Source of the DNA: a virus
Reading direction: 5' to 3' (one strand)
DNA length: 30,595 bases
Virus record (IMG/VR): IMGVR_UViG_3300034062_001573
Coordinates: 1-30,595 of that record
Shown here: piece after piece, positions 14,612-22,911 of the stretch
Layout: each line of letters opens with the position of its first letter
Numbering within the stretch: position 1 is the stretch's first letter
The notes under the pieces: generated by a model
What the model was told of the DNA's origin: nothing
What the model saw: the letters and a program-made list of their open reading frames with translations, nothing else
The model's database searches: none
Program-made: the position numbers and the translations under genes

Positions 14612-16138
14612 ATGAAAACCCCCATCCTCGGTAGCAGCTATGTCCTCCGCAGCCCGAACGCGGCTGACAACCGGATGGTCAACCTGTACCCCGAAGTTAT
14701 CCCCGAGGGGGGAAAGGAGCCGGCGTACCTTCAGCGGTGTCCTGGGCTGCGTCTGGTCGCTACAGTCGGCAACGGCCCCATCCGTGGTTTGTGGGCGCAC
14801 GGCACGGATGTGTACGTGGCGAGCGGCACGGAGTTCTACAAGGTCGCGGCCAACCTGACGCAGACGAAGTTGGGCGACATCACGGGTTCCGGCCCGGTGT
14901 CGATGGCCGACAACGGTACGCAGCTGTTCGTCGCGTGCAACCCTGACGGGTTCATCTACAATTTCCACACGGCAACGTTTGCCCAAATCACCGACCCGGA
15001 CTTCCCCGGCGCGGTCAACGTCGGCTACCTTGACGGCTACTTCGTGTTCAACGAACCGAACAGCCAGCGGGTGTGGGTGACGGATTTGCTTGACGGGTTC
15101 TCCGTCGATCCGTTGGACTTTGCTAGCGCCGAAGGTTCGCCGGATGGCTTGGTGTCGTTGGCGGTCGATCACCGAGAGGTGTGGCTGTTCGGCACCAACT
15201 CGGTTGAGGTCTGGTACAACTCGGGCGACCCCGACTTTCCGCTGACGCGCATCCAAGGCGCATACAACGAGATTGGCTGCATCGCCCCCTACTCGGTCGC
15301 CAAGCTTGACAACAGCGTGTTTTGGCTTGGCGCCGACGCGCGCGGGCAGGGCATCGTCTACCGGGCGCAGGGCTATCAGGGCGTGCGGGTGTCCACCCAC
15401 GCCGTTGAGTTCGCCATCCAAGGCTACGCCGACATGTCGGACGCGCTGGCGTACACCTATCAGCAGGACGGCCACGCCTTCTACGTGCTTATCTTCCCGA
15501 GCGCCGAAACGACGTGGGTGTACGACGCCGCCACCAATGCGTGGCATGAGCGCGCTGCGTTGGTCAACGGTCGCTATAAGCGCCACCGATCCAACTGCCA
15601 GGCGCGGTTCAACGGCGAACCCGTCGTAGGCGACTTTGAGAACGGCAACTTGTACGCCTACGATTTGGCGTACTTTTCCGACAACGGCGCCGAGCAGAAG
15701 TGGCTGCGGTCGTGGCGCGCGCTCGCGCCAGGGCAGAACAACCTCTTTCGCACGCTGCACCGCCGACTGCAGTTGGACTGCCAGACGGGCGTCGGGCTGT
15801 CCGGCTACACGGGGTTTGAAACGCTAGATTTGTTGTTGGCTGAATCTGGCGACACATTGACCACAGAATCGGGCGATTCGTTTCTGGTGTCTTTTGCCGT
15901 TACGCAAGGTTCAGACCCCAAAATGATGCTGCGGTGGTCGGACGATGGCGGTCACACGTGGAGCCATGAGCATTGGAAGGACGTCGGCCGCATCGGGGCT
16001 ACGCAGACCCGCGTCATTTGGACGCGCTTGGGTGCTACGCTCAAGTCCCGCGACCGGGTGTACGAAGTGTCTGGTTCGGACCCCGTTGTGACGGCCATCA
16101 TGGGTGCTGACCTGATTCTGGACGGCACCAATGCCTAA
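14612..16138 (+). CDS. packaged DNA stabilisation protein, P22 gp10 type
   Basis: A 508-residue protein matching the gp10 tail-hub family that plugs the portal channel after packaging. The opening KTPILGSSYVLRSPNAADNR with MVNLYPEVIPEGGK, the NSVEVWYNSGDPDFPL and AYNEIGCIAPYSVA motifs, and the end RWSDDGGHTWS are characteristic. About 36 extra residues at 399-434, containing an ESGD repeat, look inserted between two conserved strands; without them the length equals my recollection of P22 gp10 (about 472). No clear ribosome site precedes ATG 14612, and 21 bases separate it from the tailspike. The last eight bases overlap the next gene. Confidence 0.9.
   Translation: MKTPILGSSYVLRSPNAADNRMVNLYPEVIPEGGKEPAYLQRCPGLRLVATVGNGPIRGLWAHGTDVYVASGTEFYKVAANLTQTKLGDITGSGPVSMADNGTQLFVACNPDGFIYNFHTATFAQITDPDFPGAVNVGYLDGYFVFNEPNSQRVWVTDLLDGFSVDPLDFASAEGSPDGLVSLAVDHREVWLFGTNSVEVWYNSGDPDFPLTRIQGAYNEIGCIAPYSVAKLDNSVFWLGADARGQGIVYRAQGYQGVRVSTHAVEFAIQGYADMSDALAYTYQQDGHAFYVLIFPSAETTWVYDAATNAWHERAALVNGRYKRHRSNCQARFNGEPVVGDFENGNLYAYDLAYFSDNGAEQKWLRSWRALAPGQNNLFRTLHRRLQLDCQTGVGLSGYTGFETLDLLLAESGDTLTTESGDSFLVSFAVTQGSDPKMMLRWSDDGGHTWSHEHWKDVGRIGATQTRVIWTRLGATLKSRDRVYEVSGSDPVVTAIMGADLILDGTNA
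15842..15877 (+). repeat. ESGD peptide repeat within the gp10-like gene
   Basis: Residues 411-422 read ESGDTLTTESGD: two ESGD tetrads eight residues apart, preceded by LDLLLA and followed by SFLV. The codons are more AT-rich than those around them (ttgttggctgaatctggc, then acattgaccacagaatcg). It forms the centre of an apparent 36-residue insertion at 15806-15913. Similar L-L-x-E-S-G-D tandem peptides appear in many unrelated phage virion proteins. Confidence 0.6.
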
Positions 16139-16841
16139 CGCGCAGAACATCACCAACATCCCTGCGCCGCGCGTTCCGCTGATTGATGCGCGGACGGGGC
16201 TTATCTCGCGGGAGTGGTTCCGTTACCTCAACAATCAGTTCCGGCTGACGGGCGGCGGTACGACCGACGCCACGCTTGCCGATCTGGAACTGACGCCGCC
16301 GAACAATGTGACCGACGCTGAGTTGTCGCAAGTTGAAGCGGCGGTGCGCGGGTTGCAAGTCGGCCCCCCGCGATTTGAGCCAAACCCCATCAACTACGGG
16401 CAGTTCTACGACACGACTACGCAGACGGCGGCGGCCATCAACACGGCCTACGGCATGAAGTTCAACACGTCGTCCAACCGCTATGGCGTGTACGTCGATC
16501 CGGCGGATTCTACCCGCATCAAGGTCACACGCCCGGCGGTCTACAACATGCAGTTTTCACTGCAACTGGACAAGACTTCGGGCGGCACCGGCCTCTTTTG
16601 GGTGTGGGGGCGCATCAACGGCAACAACATTGCAGACTCTGCCTCCGAAGTGCGAATTCAAGGCAACAACGCCGAGGTATTCGTGGCCGCCAATCTGTTT
16701 GTCTCCATGTCGGACGGCGACTACTTTCAGTTGATGTGGGCGGTTGATGACACGACCGTGCAGGTACAATCCAAGGCGGCGGCGGGGGTTGTCCCTGGCA
16801 TCCCCTCCGTCATCCTCACCATGACGCAGGTGTACATATGA
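16131..16841 (+). CDS. tail fibre or tail-needle-like protein with jelly-roll C-terminus
   Basis: A 236-residue protein. The N-terminal segment (PRVPLIDARTGLISREWFRYLNNQF) is a widespread phage motif that marks attachment to the tail in small fibre proteins. A short helical or disordered part (about 45-80) follows. From about residue 88 a beta jelly roll begins with YGQFYDTTTQTA, then FNTSSNRYGVYV, RIKVTRPAVYNMQFSLQL and FWVWGRINGNNI; this order resembles C1q/TNF-like trimeric domains used by phages. In P22 the position after gp10 encodes the needle gp26, so a needle-like role is possible. The start overlaps the gp10-like stop and the end overlaps the next gene (ATGA). Confidence 0.75.
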   Translation: MPNAQNITNIPAPRVPLIDARTGLISREWFRYLNNQFRLTGGGTTDATLADLELTPPNNVTDAELSQVEAAVRGLQVGPPRFEPNPINYGQFYDTTTQTAAAINTAYGMKFNTSSNRYGVYVDPADSTRIKVTRPAVYNMQFSLQLDKTSGGTGLFWVWGRINGNNIADSASEVRIQGNNAEVFVAANLFVSMSDGDYFQLMWAVDDTTVQVQSKAAAGVVPGIPSVILTMTQVYI

Positions 16842-17638
16842 CCGTGTTCCTTTCCCCGCTGGCGGGTGCCGGCGCGCAGTTTTTTGACAACAACGGCAAT
16901 CCGTTGGCGGGCGGCAAGATTTTCACCTATCAGGCCGGTACGACCACGCCCGAAGCGGTCTACACCTCCGCTTCAGGGGCTACGCCGCACACTAACCCCA
17001 TTATCTTTGACTCGGCAGGTCGGGTCACGCAGGAAATCTGGCTGACCGAAGGCGTGGCCTACAAGTTCGTCCTCAAGACCTCGGCTGACGTAACGCTTGG
17101 CACCTACGATGACTTGACTGGCCTCAACGACTTGAGTCTGGCTGGCGTGGCGTGGGCGGACATTACCAGCACCCCGGCCACGGTTGCGGGTTACGGCATC
17201 ACCGACGCCCTCACCACGACCGCCGCCGCTGCTACCTACGCGCCGCTTGACAGCCCGACGTTTACCGGCACGCCGACCGTGCCGGATAACGCTGCGGTCA
17301 GCGCCGACTATGCCGTGGGCTACCGAGACGCGCCGACCAACTCCAAGACCGCCAACTACGAGCTGCTGTTGTCGGATCGCGGCAAAGCGGTCGTGATGAA
17401 CGGCACTAGCCTGACGCTGACTATTCCGGCCAACAGCGCTACGGCGTTTCCGTTGGGCACCGTCATCATCATCGTCAACCTCAACGCTACGGCGCTGTCC
17501 ATCGCCATCACGACCGATACGATGACCCTCGCCAACAGCACCACGACGGGCACTCGCACGCTTGCGCGTAACGGTGTCGCTACCCTTATTAAGATTTCGG
17601 GCGCGTCGTGGCTTATCAGCGGGGCGGGGCTGACCTGA
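16838..17638 (+). CDS. tail fibre protein
   Basis: A 266-residue fibre. Residues 1-95 (FLSPLAGAGAQFFDNNGNPL, GGKIFTYQAGTTTPEAVYT, NPIIFDSAGRV) match the common N-terminal virion-binding fold seen in many podovirus tail fibres and resembling the P22 tailspike head-binding domain. A linker with AGYGITDALTTTAAAATYAP and SPTFTGTPTVP is the classic phage fibre stalk repeat. The C-terminal 100 residues are a beta domain (NYELLLSDRGKAVVMNGTSL, TLTIPANSATAF) also frequent in fibres. It starts by ATGA overlap and is followed after one base by the glycine-rich protein gene. Confidence 0.83.
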   Translation: MTVFLSPLAGAGAQFFDNNGNPLAGGKIFTYQAGTTTPEAVYTSASGATPHTNPIIFDSAGRVTQEIWLTEGVAYKFVLKTSADVTLGTYDDLTGLNDLSLAGVAWADITSTPATVAGYGITDALTTTAAAATYAPLDSPTFTGTPTVPDNAAVSADYAVGYRDAPTNSKTANYELLLSDRGKAVVMNGTSLTLTIPANSATAFPLGTVIIIVNLNATALSIAITTDTMTLANSTTTGTRTLARNGVATLIKISGASWLISGAGLT

Positions 17639-17639
17639 C

Positions 17640-18254
17640 ATGAGCGGCGCCACGCTTGCGTCGTTCTTCAACGGCAGCCCTGGCGGCGCGGGCGCCGGGG
17701 TGTACGACTATTCCGAAGCCGGCACCGGGTCGGTGTCTATCCCCACAGGCGCAACCAACGTCACTATCGAAGTGTGGGGCGGCGGTGGCGGTGGCGCTAC
17801 GGGCTACGAGTCATTCCGCGTACCAGGCGAACCGGACATCGTTGAAGGCGGCGGCGGCGGCAGCGGCGGATACTCTAAGACCGCGCTGACTTTGACCGGG
17901 CAGGACGGCAAGACAATCCTGTATACCGTGGGCGCCGCAGGTGCGGGCGCCGGATCGGCTACGGCTGGTGGCTTCTCCAACGTCTACAGCGGCACGTACA
18001 CCATCACGACGATGACCGCCAATGGTGGTCAGCCGGGCAACGCCGGGCCGTTACAGACGCAGGGTGCAGGCGGCACGGCTACGGGCGGCAACACCACAAA
18101 CACTACCGGCAACGGCGGAGCGGCGTATACTTCGGCAGGCGGCCTTCCGATTGCGGGTGATGGGGGCTTGACGGCGGGCGGCGGCGGCGAAGGCAGCTAC
18201 CTTGGCGGTCAACCCGGCCAAAGCGGCCGCGTTCGTATGGTGTTCACTTTCTAG
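17640..18254 (+). CDS. glycine-rich adhesin
   Basis: A 204-residue protein with the signature VTIEVWGGGGGGATG and further Gly runs (EGGGGGSGGY, GGGGEGSYLGG). These are typical of polyglycine-helix adhesin tips of phage tail fibres, such as the gp38-like proteins that touch the host receptor. The first 45 residues (YDYSEAGTGSVSIPTGATN) are the usual beta lead-in. The Gly-rich sandwich then covers most of the chain, with variable loops expected to set specificity. The final strand RVRMVFTF closes the fold. It lies directly after a fibre gene, so it may be that fibre's tip or a separate receptor-binding protein. Confidence 0.8.
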   Translation: MSGATLASFFNGSPGGAGAGVYDYSEAGTGSVSIPTGATNVTIEVWGGGGGGATGYESFRVPGEPDIVEGGGGGSGGYSKTALTLTGQDGKTILYTVGAAGAGAGSATAGGFSNVYSGTYTITTMTANGGQPGNAGPLQTQGAGGTATGGNTTNTTGNGGAAYTSAGGLPIAGDGGLTAGGGGEGSYLGGQPGQSGRVRMVFTF

Positions 18255-18263
18255 GGGTAGGTC

Positions 18264-18599
18264 ATGGCAGTCAGCGTCAAACCCTTGATTCCGTCCAAGA
18301 CGGCGGAGAACGCGCAAACCACGCAGTACACCGCCGCGAACGTGTCGGCCATCATCGACAAGTTCACGGCGACCAACTACAGCGCGTCGGCGGCTACGCT
18401 GTCGGTCAACTTGGTCACGCAGTACGACTCGACGGGCAACCAGAACTTGATCGTCAAGACCAAGACCTTGTTGCCGAACGAAACCTACACCTTCCCCGAA
18501 CTGGTCGGCCACATCCTGGCACCGGGCGGGTATATCTCGACCATCGCCGGTACGGCGTCGGCCATCAACATCCGCTGTTCGGGCAGGGAAGTGTCGTGA
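18264..18599 (+). CDS. small virion-associated protein
   Basis: A 111-residue beta-rich protein. The sequence PLIPSKTAENAQTTQYTAAN followed by SAIIDKFTATNYSA and a late FPELVGHILAPGGYIS segment recurs in phage fibre neighbourhoods. It looks like a compact beta-sandwich of the kind used for tail or head attachment. No enzyme motif. The GGGGTAGG stretch upstream can act as ribosome site. The 3' end overlaps the acetyltransferase start (GTGA), so the two are probably co-translated, which links the acetyltransferase to the virion operon. Confidence 0.72.
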   Translation: MAVSVKPLIPSKTAENAQTTQYTAANVSAIIDKFTATNYSASAATLSVNLVTQYDSTGNQNLIVKTKTLLPNETYTFPELVGHILAPGGYISTIAGTASAINIRCSGREVS

Positions 18600-19054
18600 T
18601 CGTCCGCAACGCCACCGCTTACGATTTCGCGGAATATCTGCCCCTAGCGCACGCCTTTCACGCGGCATCCCCTATCCGCAACGTCATTCCGTTTGACGAC
18701 GAGGGCTACGCTGACTTTTTCCTTTCGGCGGTAGAGAACCCCGATATCGGGGTGTGGCTTGCGGAAGATGACGGCAAAATGGTTGGCATCGCCGGCGCGT
18801 TGGCCTACCCTATGTACTTTAGCCCCGCCACTACGGTAGTCCAAGAACTGTGGTGGTGGCTGACCCCAGAGGCCAGAGGCAAAGGCGCAGGGCAAGCCAT
18901 GTATCGCACGATTGAATCGTGGGCAACCACAAAAAGCGCAACCGCGCTGTTTATGATTGCTCTTGAAGATGAGCGCGTTGGCAAAATGGCGAATCTGTAC
19001 GCGCGCAAAGGGTTTCGCCCAATGGAGCGCACGTTTATGAGAGAGGTCGCGTAA
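18596..19054 (+). CDS. GNAT-family N-acetyltransferase
   Basis: A 152-residue single-domain GNAT enzyme expected to transfer acetyl from acetyl-CoA to an amine. The acetyl-CoA loop (R/Q-x-x-G-x-G/A) is visible as EARGKGAGQAMY around residues 92-103, after the beta-4 strand VVQELWWWLTP. The C-terminal part has the usual helix and strand (LYARKGFRPMERTFM). The start is GTG overlapping the previous stop. It lies between adhesin and ejection-protein genes and overlaps the next start by one base (TAATG), so it is made with late proteins and may modify a virion protein or be injected. The substrate cannot be told from sequence. Confidence 0.9.
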   Translation: MIVRNATAYDFAEYLPLAHAFHAASPIRNVIPFDDEGYADFFLSAVENPDIGVWLAEDDGKMVGIAGALAYPMYFSPATTVVQELWWWLTPEARGKGAGQAMYRTIESWATTKSATALFMIALEDERVGKMANLYARKGFRPMERTFMREVA

Positions 19055-19803
19055 TGGCTATCGGTACATCAGCTGCAATCCTTGGCAGCGCCGTCATTGG
19101 CGGCGGTATGGCTTCCCGCGCATCCAAAAAAGCATCGCGCGCGCAGCAGCAGGCGGCCGATCAGTCGGCGCGGTTGCAGAAGGAAATGTTCGACCGGCAG
19201 GTTGAACTCAACGAGCCGTTTCGGCAGGCGGGCATCACCAGTCAGAACGAACTGTTGCGGATGCTTGGGCTTGGCGGCGACCCCGCATCATCGGGCTACG
19301 GCAGCCTTGGCCGCAACTACACGATGGCCGACCTTGAAATGGATCCCGGCTACGGGTTCCGGCTGTCCGAAGGCATGAAGGCGCTTGACCGCACCGCCGC
19401 AGCTCGCGGGGGCATGATGTCGGGTGCTGCGCTCAAGGCCGCAGGACGCTTCGGGCAGGACATGGCCTCGCAAGAGTACATGAACGCCTTTAACCGCGCA
19501 CAGGCGCTTAAGAACGAGCGCATCGGCGCGCTTGGTGGCCTTTACGGCGCCGGGCAGACCGCCACCAATCAGGTGACGAACGCCGCCGGGCAGTACGGCG
19601 TCAACGCCGGCAACATGATGATGGAGTCGGGCCGCGCACGCGCGTCGGGCTACATCGGCTCTGCCAATGCTATCTCCAACGCCCTCGGCCAAGCGGCTTT
19701 GGGGTACGGAATGTTTGGTGGCGGTGCGCGCGCGCCTACGTCTACCGGCGCTAACACGATGGCGGTCAATTACCAAGGCCCGCGCTACATCGGCTACGGT
19801 TGA
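19054..19803 (+). CDS. DNA ejection protein, P22 gp7-like position
   Basis: A 249-residue virion protein probably released into the cell envelope with the DNA. The N-terminus is a Gly/Ala-rich hydrophobic stretch (AAILGSAVIGGGMASRASKK) that could insert into a membrane. A Gln/Ala-rich coiled coil follows. The segment MADLEMDPGYGFRLSEGMKA with DRTAAARGGMMSGAALKAAG is shared by many podovirus DNA transfer proteins. The C-terminal Gly/Asn/Ala-rich part (GYGMFGGGARAP) looks flexible. It is the first of three consecutive helical genes corresponding in order to the gp7, gp20 and gp16 ejection proteins of P22, though sequence similarity to those is only general. Confidence 0.8.
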   Translation: MAIGTSAAILGSAVIGGGMASRASKKASRAQQQAADQSARLQKEMFDRQVELNEPFRQAGITSQNELLRMLGLGGDPASSGYGSLGRNYTMADLEMDPGYGFRLSEGMKALDRTAAARGGMMSGAALKAAGRFGQDMASQEYMNAFNRAQALKNERIGALGGLYGAGQTATNQVTNAAGQYGVNAGNMMMESGRARASGYIGSANAISNALGQAALGYGMFGGGARAPTSTGANTMAVNYQGPRYIGYG

Positions 19804-19812
19804 GGACTCGGT

Positions 19813-21108
19813 ATGCCTATCATCGGAGACACGCAGATTCAGCCGGTCAACTTCCTTGAGCAGTACATGCGGGGGCAGGAGTTCGCGCGCGGGCGGCGTG
19901 TGAACGCGCAGGCCGAGCAACTGAACGCCCTGCAACTCCAAGCCGCCGAGCGGGAGCAGTCGAACGCGATGGCGTTGCAGCAGGCGCTTGCGCGCGGCGC
20001 GCCCGAGGACGAATTGATGCGCACGCCTGGAGGCGCCGACTATGTGGCGGCCATGCACAAGGCGCGCGGTGAGCGCGTTGGTGCGGATACCAAAGACCTT
20101 GAGGCGCGCGTTAAGCGAACGGAGTTTTTCGCCCAACTTGCAGGATCGCTTTTGCGGTCGCCCGGCGAATTGAACAAGGCGGCGCTTGCACCGTGGGTGT
20201 CAAGCATGAGCGGTATAGGACTGCTTAACCCGGAAGAAGTCGCGTTTTTTAATGGTCTGCCTGACGACCCTAAAGTTATTTCGGGCGTTTTGGGGCAAAT
20301 GCAAACGGCGGGGTTGACGCCGGAACAGCAGATGCGGCGGCACCGCGTCAACCAGTCTTTGGGCGGGTACGAGCGGGTCATTGAGATGGCCGACCTTGGT
20401 GGTGGCCCCGCAACCATTGTGCCGGGATCGGTTGCCGCCATCACGCCGTCGCCTAACGCGCCGCGCACGACGGTCAACACATTCCTTCCGGCAGCGGAAA
20501 CTGAATACGCCAAAGTAGTCGGTAAGGGGCAGGGTGAAGCTGATTTGACAGCGTATGCCGCTGCGGAAAAAGCCGCAGCGGATTTGGAGCGGGACAACGC
20601 GGCGTTGGATTTGCTGGAGAAAGGGCAGCCCGCCACCGGCATCACCGCGCCGATTGCGTTGGAGTTCAACCGCCTTATCGCAAGCGTCAAGGGCGACAAG
20701 ACCGCAGCGGCCAAAGTGCGCGATACGGAACTGCTCAACGCGGTGCTTGGCCAGGATGTGTTCGCCAATATCCAGGCTTTGGGCATCGGTGCGCGAGGCT
20801 TGGATACGCCTGCCGAACGCGAATACCTGCGCGAAGTCGTGTCGGGTACTATTGCGCTCAATCAGCAGACGCTTACCGAAATGGCGCGAATCCGCGCGCG
20901 CATGAAAGAGCGCGCGATTGATCGGTTCAACCAGCGCATCCGCAGCGGCGAGCTTGACCCGTTCTTCCAAGCCACGCGACGGCCGAAAACGGAAATCTCC
21001 AAGCCGGCGCGCACCGCGCCTTCGGGCGGCAAACCGGCCAACGTCCCCGCCGACGTGTGGAACGCGCTTACGGCAGAGGAAAAGAAGCTGTGGCAGAAGA
21101 AGCCCTGA
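19813..21108 (+). CDS. DNA ejection protein, P22 gp20-like position
   Basis: A 431-residue, mainly helical protein, comparable to the 471 residues of P22 gp20. The first 20 residues (IIGDTQIQPVNFLEQYMRGQ) are a motif I associate with podovirus internal virion proteins. Long Ala/Glu/Gln/Arg helices follow (AQAEQLNALQLQAAEREQSN). A Pro/Thr-containing link occurs near 210-225. The C-terminal part is again helical and basic (RARMKERAIDRFNQRIRSG), ending in a Pro/Ala/Lys tail that closes with VWNALTAEEKKLWQKK. GAGGA stands before ATG 19813. It overlaps the next gene by 19 bases. Role in genome delivery inferred from composition and order. Confidence 0.78.
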   Translation: MPIIGDTQIQPVNFLEQYMRGQEFARGRRVNAQAEQLNALQLQAAEREQSNAMALQQALARGAPEDELMRTPGGADYVAAMHKARGERVGADTKDLEARVKRTEFFAQLAGSLLRSPGELNKAALAPWVSSMSGIGLLNPEEVAFFNGLPDDPKVISGVLGQMQTAGLTPEQQMRRHRVNQSLGGYERVIEMADLGGGPATIVPGSVAAITPSPNAPRTTVNTFLPAAETEYAKVVGKGQGEADLTAYAAAEKAAADLERDNAALDLLEKGQPATGITAPIALEFNRLIASVKGDKTAAAKVRDTELLNAVLGQDVFANIQALGIGARGLDTPAEREYLREVVSGTIALNQQTLTEMARIRARMKERAIDRFNQRIRSGELDPFFQATRRPKTEISKPARTAPSGGKPANVPADVWNALTAEEKKLWQKKP

Positions 21109-22694
21109 CGCTAGAGCAACAGCAGGCGCTTGCGCTTGCTCGCGCGCGCCTTCGAGCGGCGGCGGCAAAGCCCAAAGCCGCCGCGCCCGCGCCCGAATCT
21201 TCTGGCGCGGCAGGGCAGTACGCCGGCGTGATTAACCGCGCAGTAGCGCCGTATGCCCTCGCCGCCGGCGGCGGTGCGGCGGTTGGCGGGCCTTTCGGGG
21301 CGGTGGCGGCGCCGCTTGCCCTTGGCGCAACGGATCTTACGGCTACGCTATACAACCTTGGTGCTGGCGCGCTTGGGTCGGAAAACCGACTGCCTGTGCC
21401 GTCAGATGTTGTCCGCCAAGGGCTGACAAGCGTGGCGCCGAATGTGTTTCGGGAGCCGACTACCTCCGGGCAGCGGTACTTGGCCGCTGGAGCCGAAGCG
21501 GCGACAAGCGCCGGTACGGCGGCTAACGCGCTGCTAAAGTTGGCGAGTAAAACGGCGCCTGGCACAACGCAGAATGTCTTGCGTGAGTTGGGGCGCGCGC
21601 CCGCCACGCAAACGGGCGCGGCGGTAGGCGCTGCGACGGCGCCCCAAGCGGTGTCGGACTTCACCGAAGAAGGTTCCGTGCTTGACAACCCGTATGTGTA
21701 CGGGGTGGCAAGCGTGCTTGGCGGTGTGCTTGGCGGTGCGGGTACGGCCAAGGCGCTTAACGTCGGCGGGGTGCGCGCGCCAACGCTGCCGAAGATGAAG
21801 GCGCAAGCCGCGCAAGCCTACGCGGACGTAGATGCTTCGGGCGTAGCGTTTGACCCCGCCGCCTATGACGGGTTCTTGTCGGGCGTGCGCGGACGACTTA
21901 CGGGGTTCGACCCCGATCAGCACCGTGCAGTCGATTTTGAAATCCGGCAGTTGGAGCAGTCCGCAGGGCAAGCGCGCACTATCAGCGAGTTGGATACGGC
22001 TCGCAGCAACATCAAAAAGCGTTTGGGCAAAAGCACCGACCCGAACATCCGCCGCCTCGGCAGCGAATTGGCCGACGAAATTGACGATTTCGTGCTGAAC
22101 GCCCCGCCTTCGTCGGTCATGTCGGGCAGCTATCCCGATGCGGTGGCTTCGTTGCAGCAGGCGCGGCAGTTGTATGCGGCCGTCAGCAAAAGCGAGCGCA
22201 TGGAAGAATTGCTCCGCCGCGCTAAGTTGTCGCGGCAGCCGCTTGACGACGCGGTTCGACGGGAGTTTCTGAACGTCGCGCGCAACCCGCGACAAATGCG
22301 ACTGTTTACGCCAGAGGAACGCCAGTTCATTGAGCAGGTAGCGCAAGGCGGCAAACTGGCCGCATCGCTGACTTCCTTCGGTGAATCGCTGCGGGTTCGC
22401 TCCGTGCTTGGCGGCGGCTTGTATGCCGGTGCGGGTGTCGGCATGTATCTGCCGCAAGTGGATGCAAAGACCGCCGCTGCGGTCGCGCTTGGCGTCGGGG
22501 CTACGGGTTCGGTTGCGCGGCGCACCGCCAACGCACTCGCCACGCAACGCGCGCAGCAAGCCGCCTTTGAAATGCGCGGCGGTCGGAAGTGGCAGATGCC
22601 GCCGTTGTCTATCGGCCTTGGCACGGCTACAGGCGCCGCAAACGCACCGTTTGTTTCCCCCGAAGCCGAAACGCTTAACCGGCTTGGACTTTAA
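21090..22694 (+). CDS. DNA ejection protein, P22 gp16-like position
   Basis: A 534-residue protein, third in the ejection series (P22 gp16 is about 609). An Ala/Lys/Pro-rich helical N-terminus is followed by Gly/Ala hydrophobic stretches that could cross a membrane (about 55-80, AVAPYALAAGGGAAVGGPFG; about 205-230, YVYGVASVLGGVLGGAG). A soluble helical middle contains FDPAAYDGFLSGVRGRL and IDDFVLNAPPSS. Near the end another Gly-rich hydrophobic segment appears (LGGGLYAGAGVGMYLPQ). I prefer GTG 21090 because AGAGGA sits nine bases upstream; the frame is open to 21057. The start lies inside the previous gene. Confidence 0.75.
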   Translation: MAEEALTLEQQQALALARARLRAAAAKPKAAAPAPESSGAAGQYAGVINRAVAPYALAAGGGAAVGGPFGAVAAPLALGATDLTATLYNLGAGALGSENRLPVPSDVVRQGLTSVAPNVFREPTTSGQRYLAAGAEAATSAGTAANALLKLASKTAPGTTQNVLRELGRAPATQTGAAVGAATAPQAVSDFTEEGSVLDNPYVYGVASVLGGVLGGAGTAKALNVGGVRAPTLPKMKAQAAQAYADVDASGVAFDPAAYDGFLSGVRGRLTGFDPDQHRAVDFEIRQLEQSAGQARTISELDTARSNIKKRLGKSTDPNIRRLGSELADEIDDFVLNAPPSSVMSGSYPDAVASLQQARQLYAAVSKSERMEELLRRAKLSRQPLDDAVRREFLNVARNPRQMRLFTPEERQFIEQVAQGGKLAASLTSFGESLRVRSVLGGGLYAGAGVGMYLPQVDAKTAAAVALGVGATGSVARRTANALATQRAQQAAFEMRGGRKWQMPPLSIGLGTATGAANAPFVSPEAETLNRLGL

Positions 22695-22706
22695 TACGAG
22701 GCCCCA

Positions 22707-22910
22707 ATGACCGACCTGTTGAAAGGCGCGTTCAAGTCGCGCACCGTCTGGTGGAACATCCTCCTTGCCGTTTTGGGCGGCCTAGAGCTGATCGGCGGGC
22801 ATCTGACCACGCTGTTCGGCGCCAAGGTGGCGGCGGCTATCCTCGCCGTGGGTGCGCTTGCCAACCTCGTACTGCGCGCCGTCACCACGACGCCGCTGCG
22901 GGACAAGTGA
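22707..22910 (+). CDS. holin
   Basis: A 67-residue protein with two hydrophobic segments (about 14-29, VWWNILLAVLGGLELI; about 39-60, KVAAAILAVGALANLVLRAV) separated by a short loop, and a positively charged end (TTTPLRDK). This is a class II holin layout. The SRTVWWNILLAVLG start recurs in small phage holins. It would permeabilise the inner membrane at the end of infection to release the hydrolase. It begins 12 bases after the ejection gene with a GAGG-like site and stands directly ahead of the other lysis genes. Confidence 0.82.
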   Translation: MTDLLKGAFKSRTVWWNILLAVLGGLELIGGHLTTLFGAKVAAAILAVGALANLVLRAVTTTPLRDK

Positions 22911-22911
22911 C

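Noticed and set aside
13964-15760. 598-codon minus-strand open frame opposite tailspike and gp10-like genes
   Set aside because: The plus-strand genes have clear family motifs, and the antisense product has low-complexity Arg/Val/Ala sequence and no start signal.
18596-19054. Toxin-antitoxin GNAT (TacT-like)
   Set aside because: There is no small antitoxin gene directly before it; the neighbours are virion genes.
20546-20560. TTGACA followed by TATGCC inside the ejection gene
   Set aside because: The two hexamers are only three bases apart, so they cannot form a promoter.
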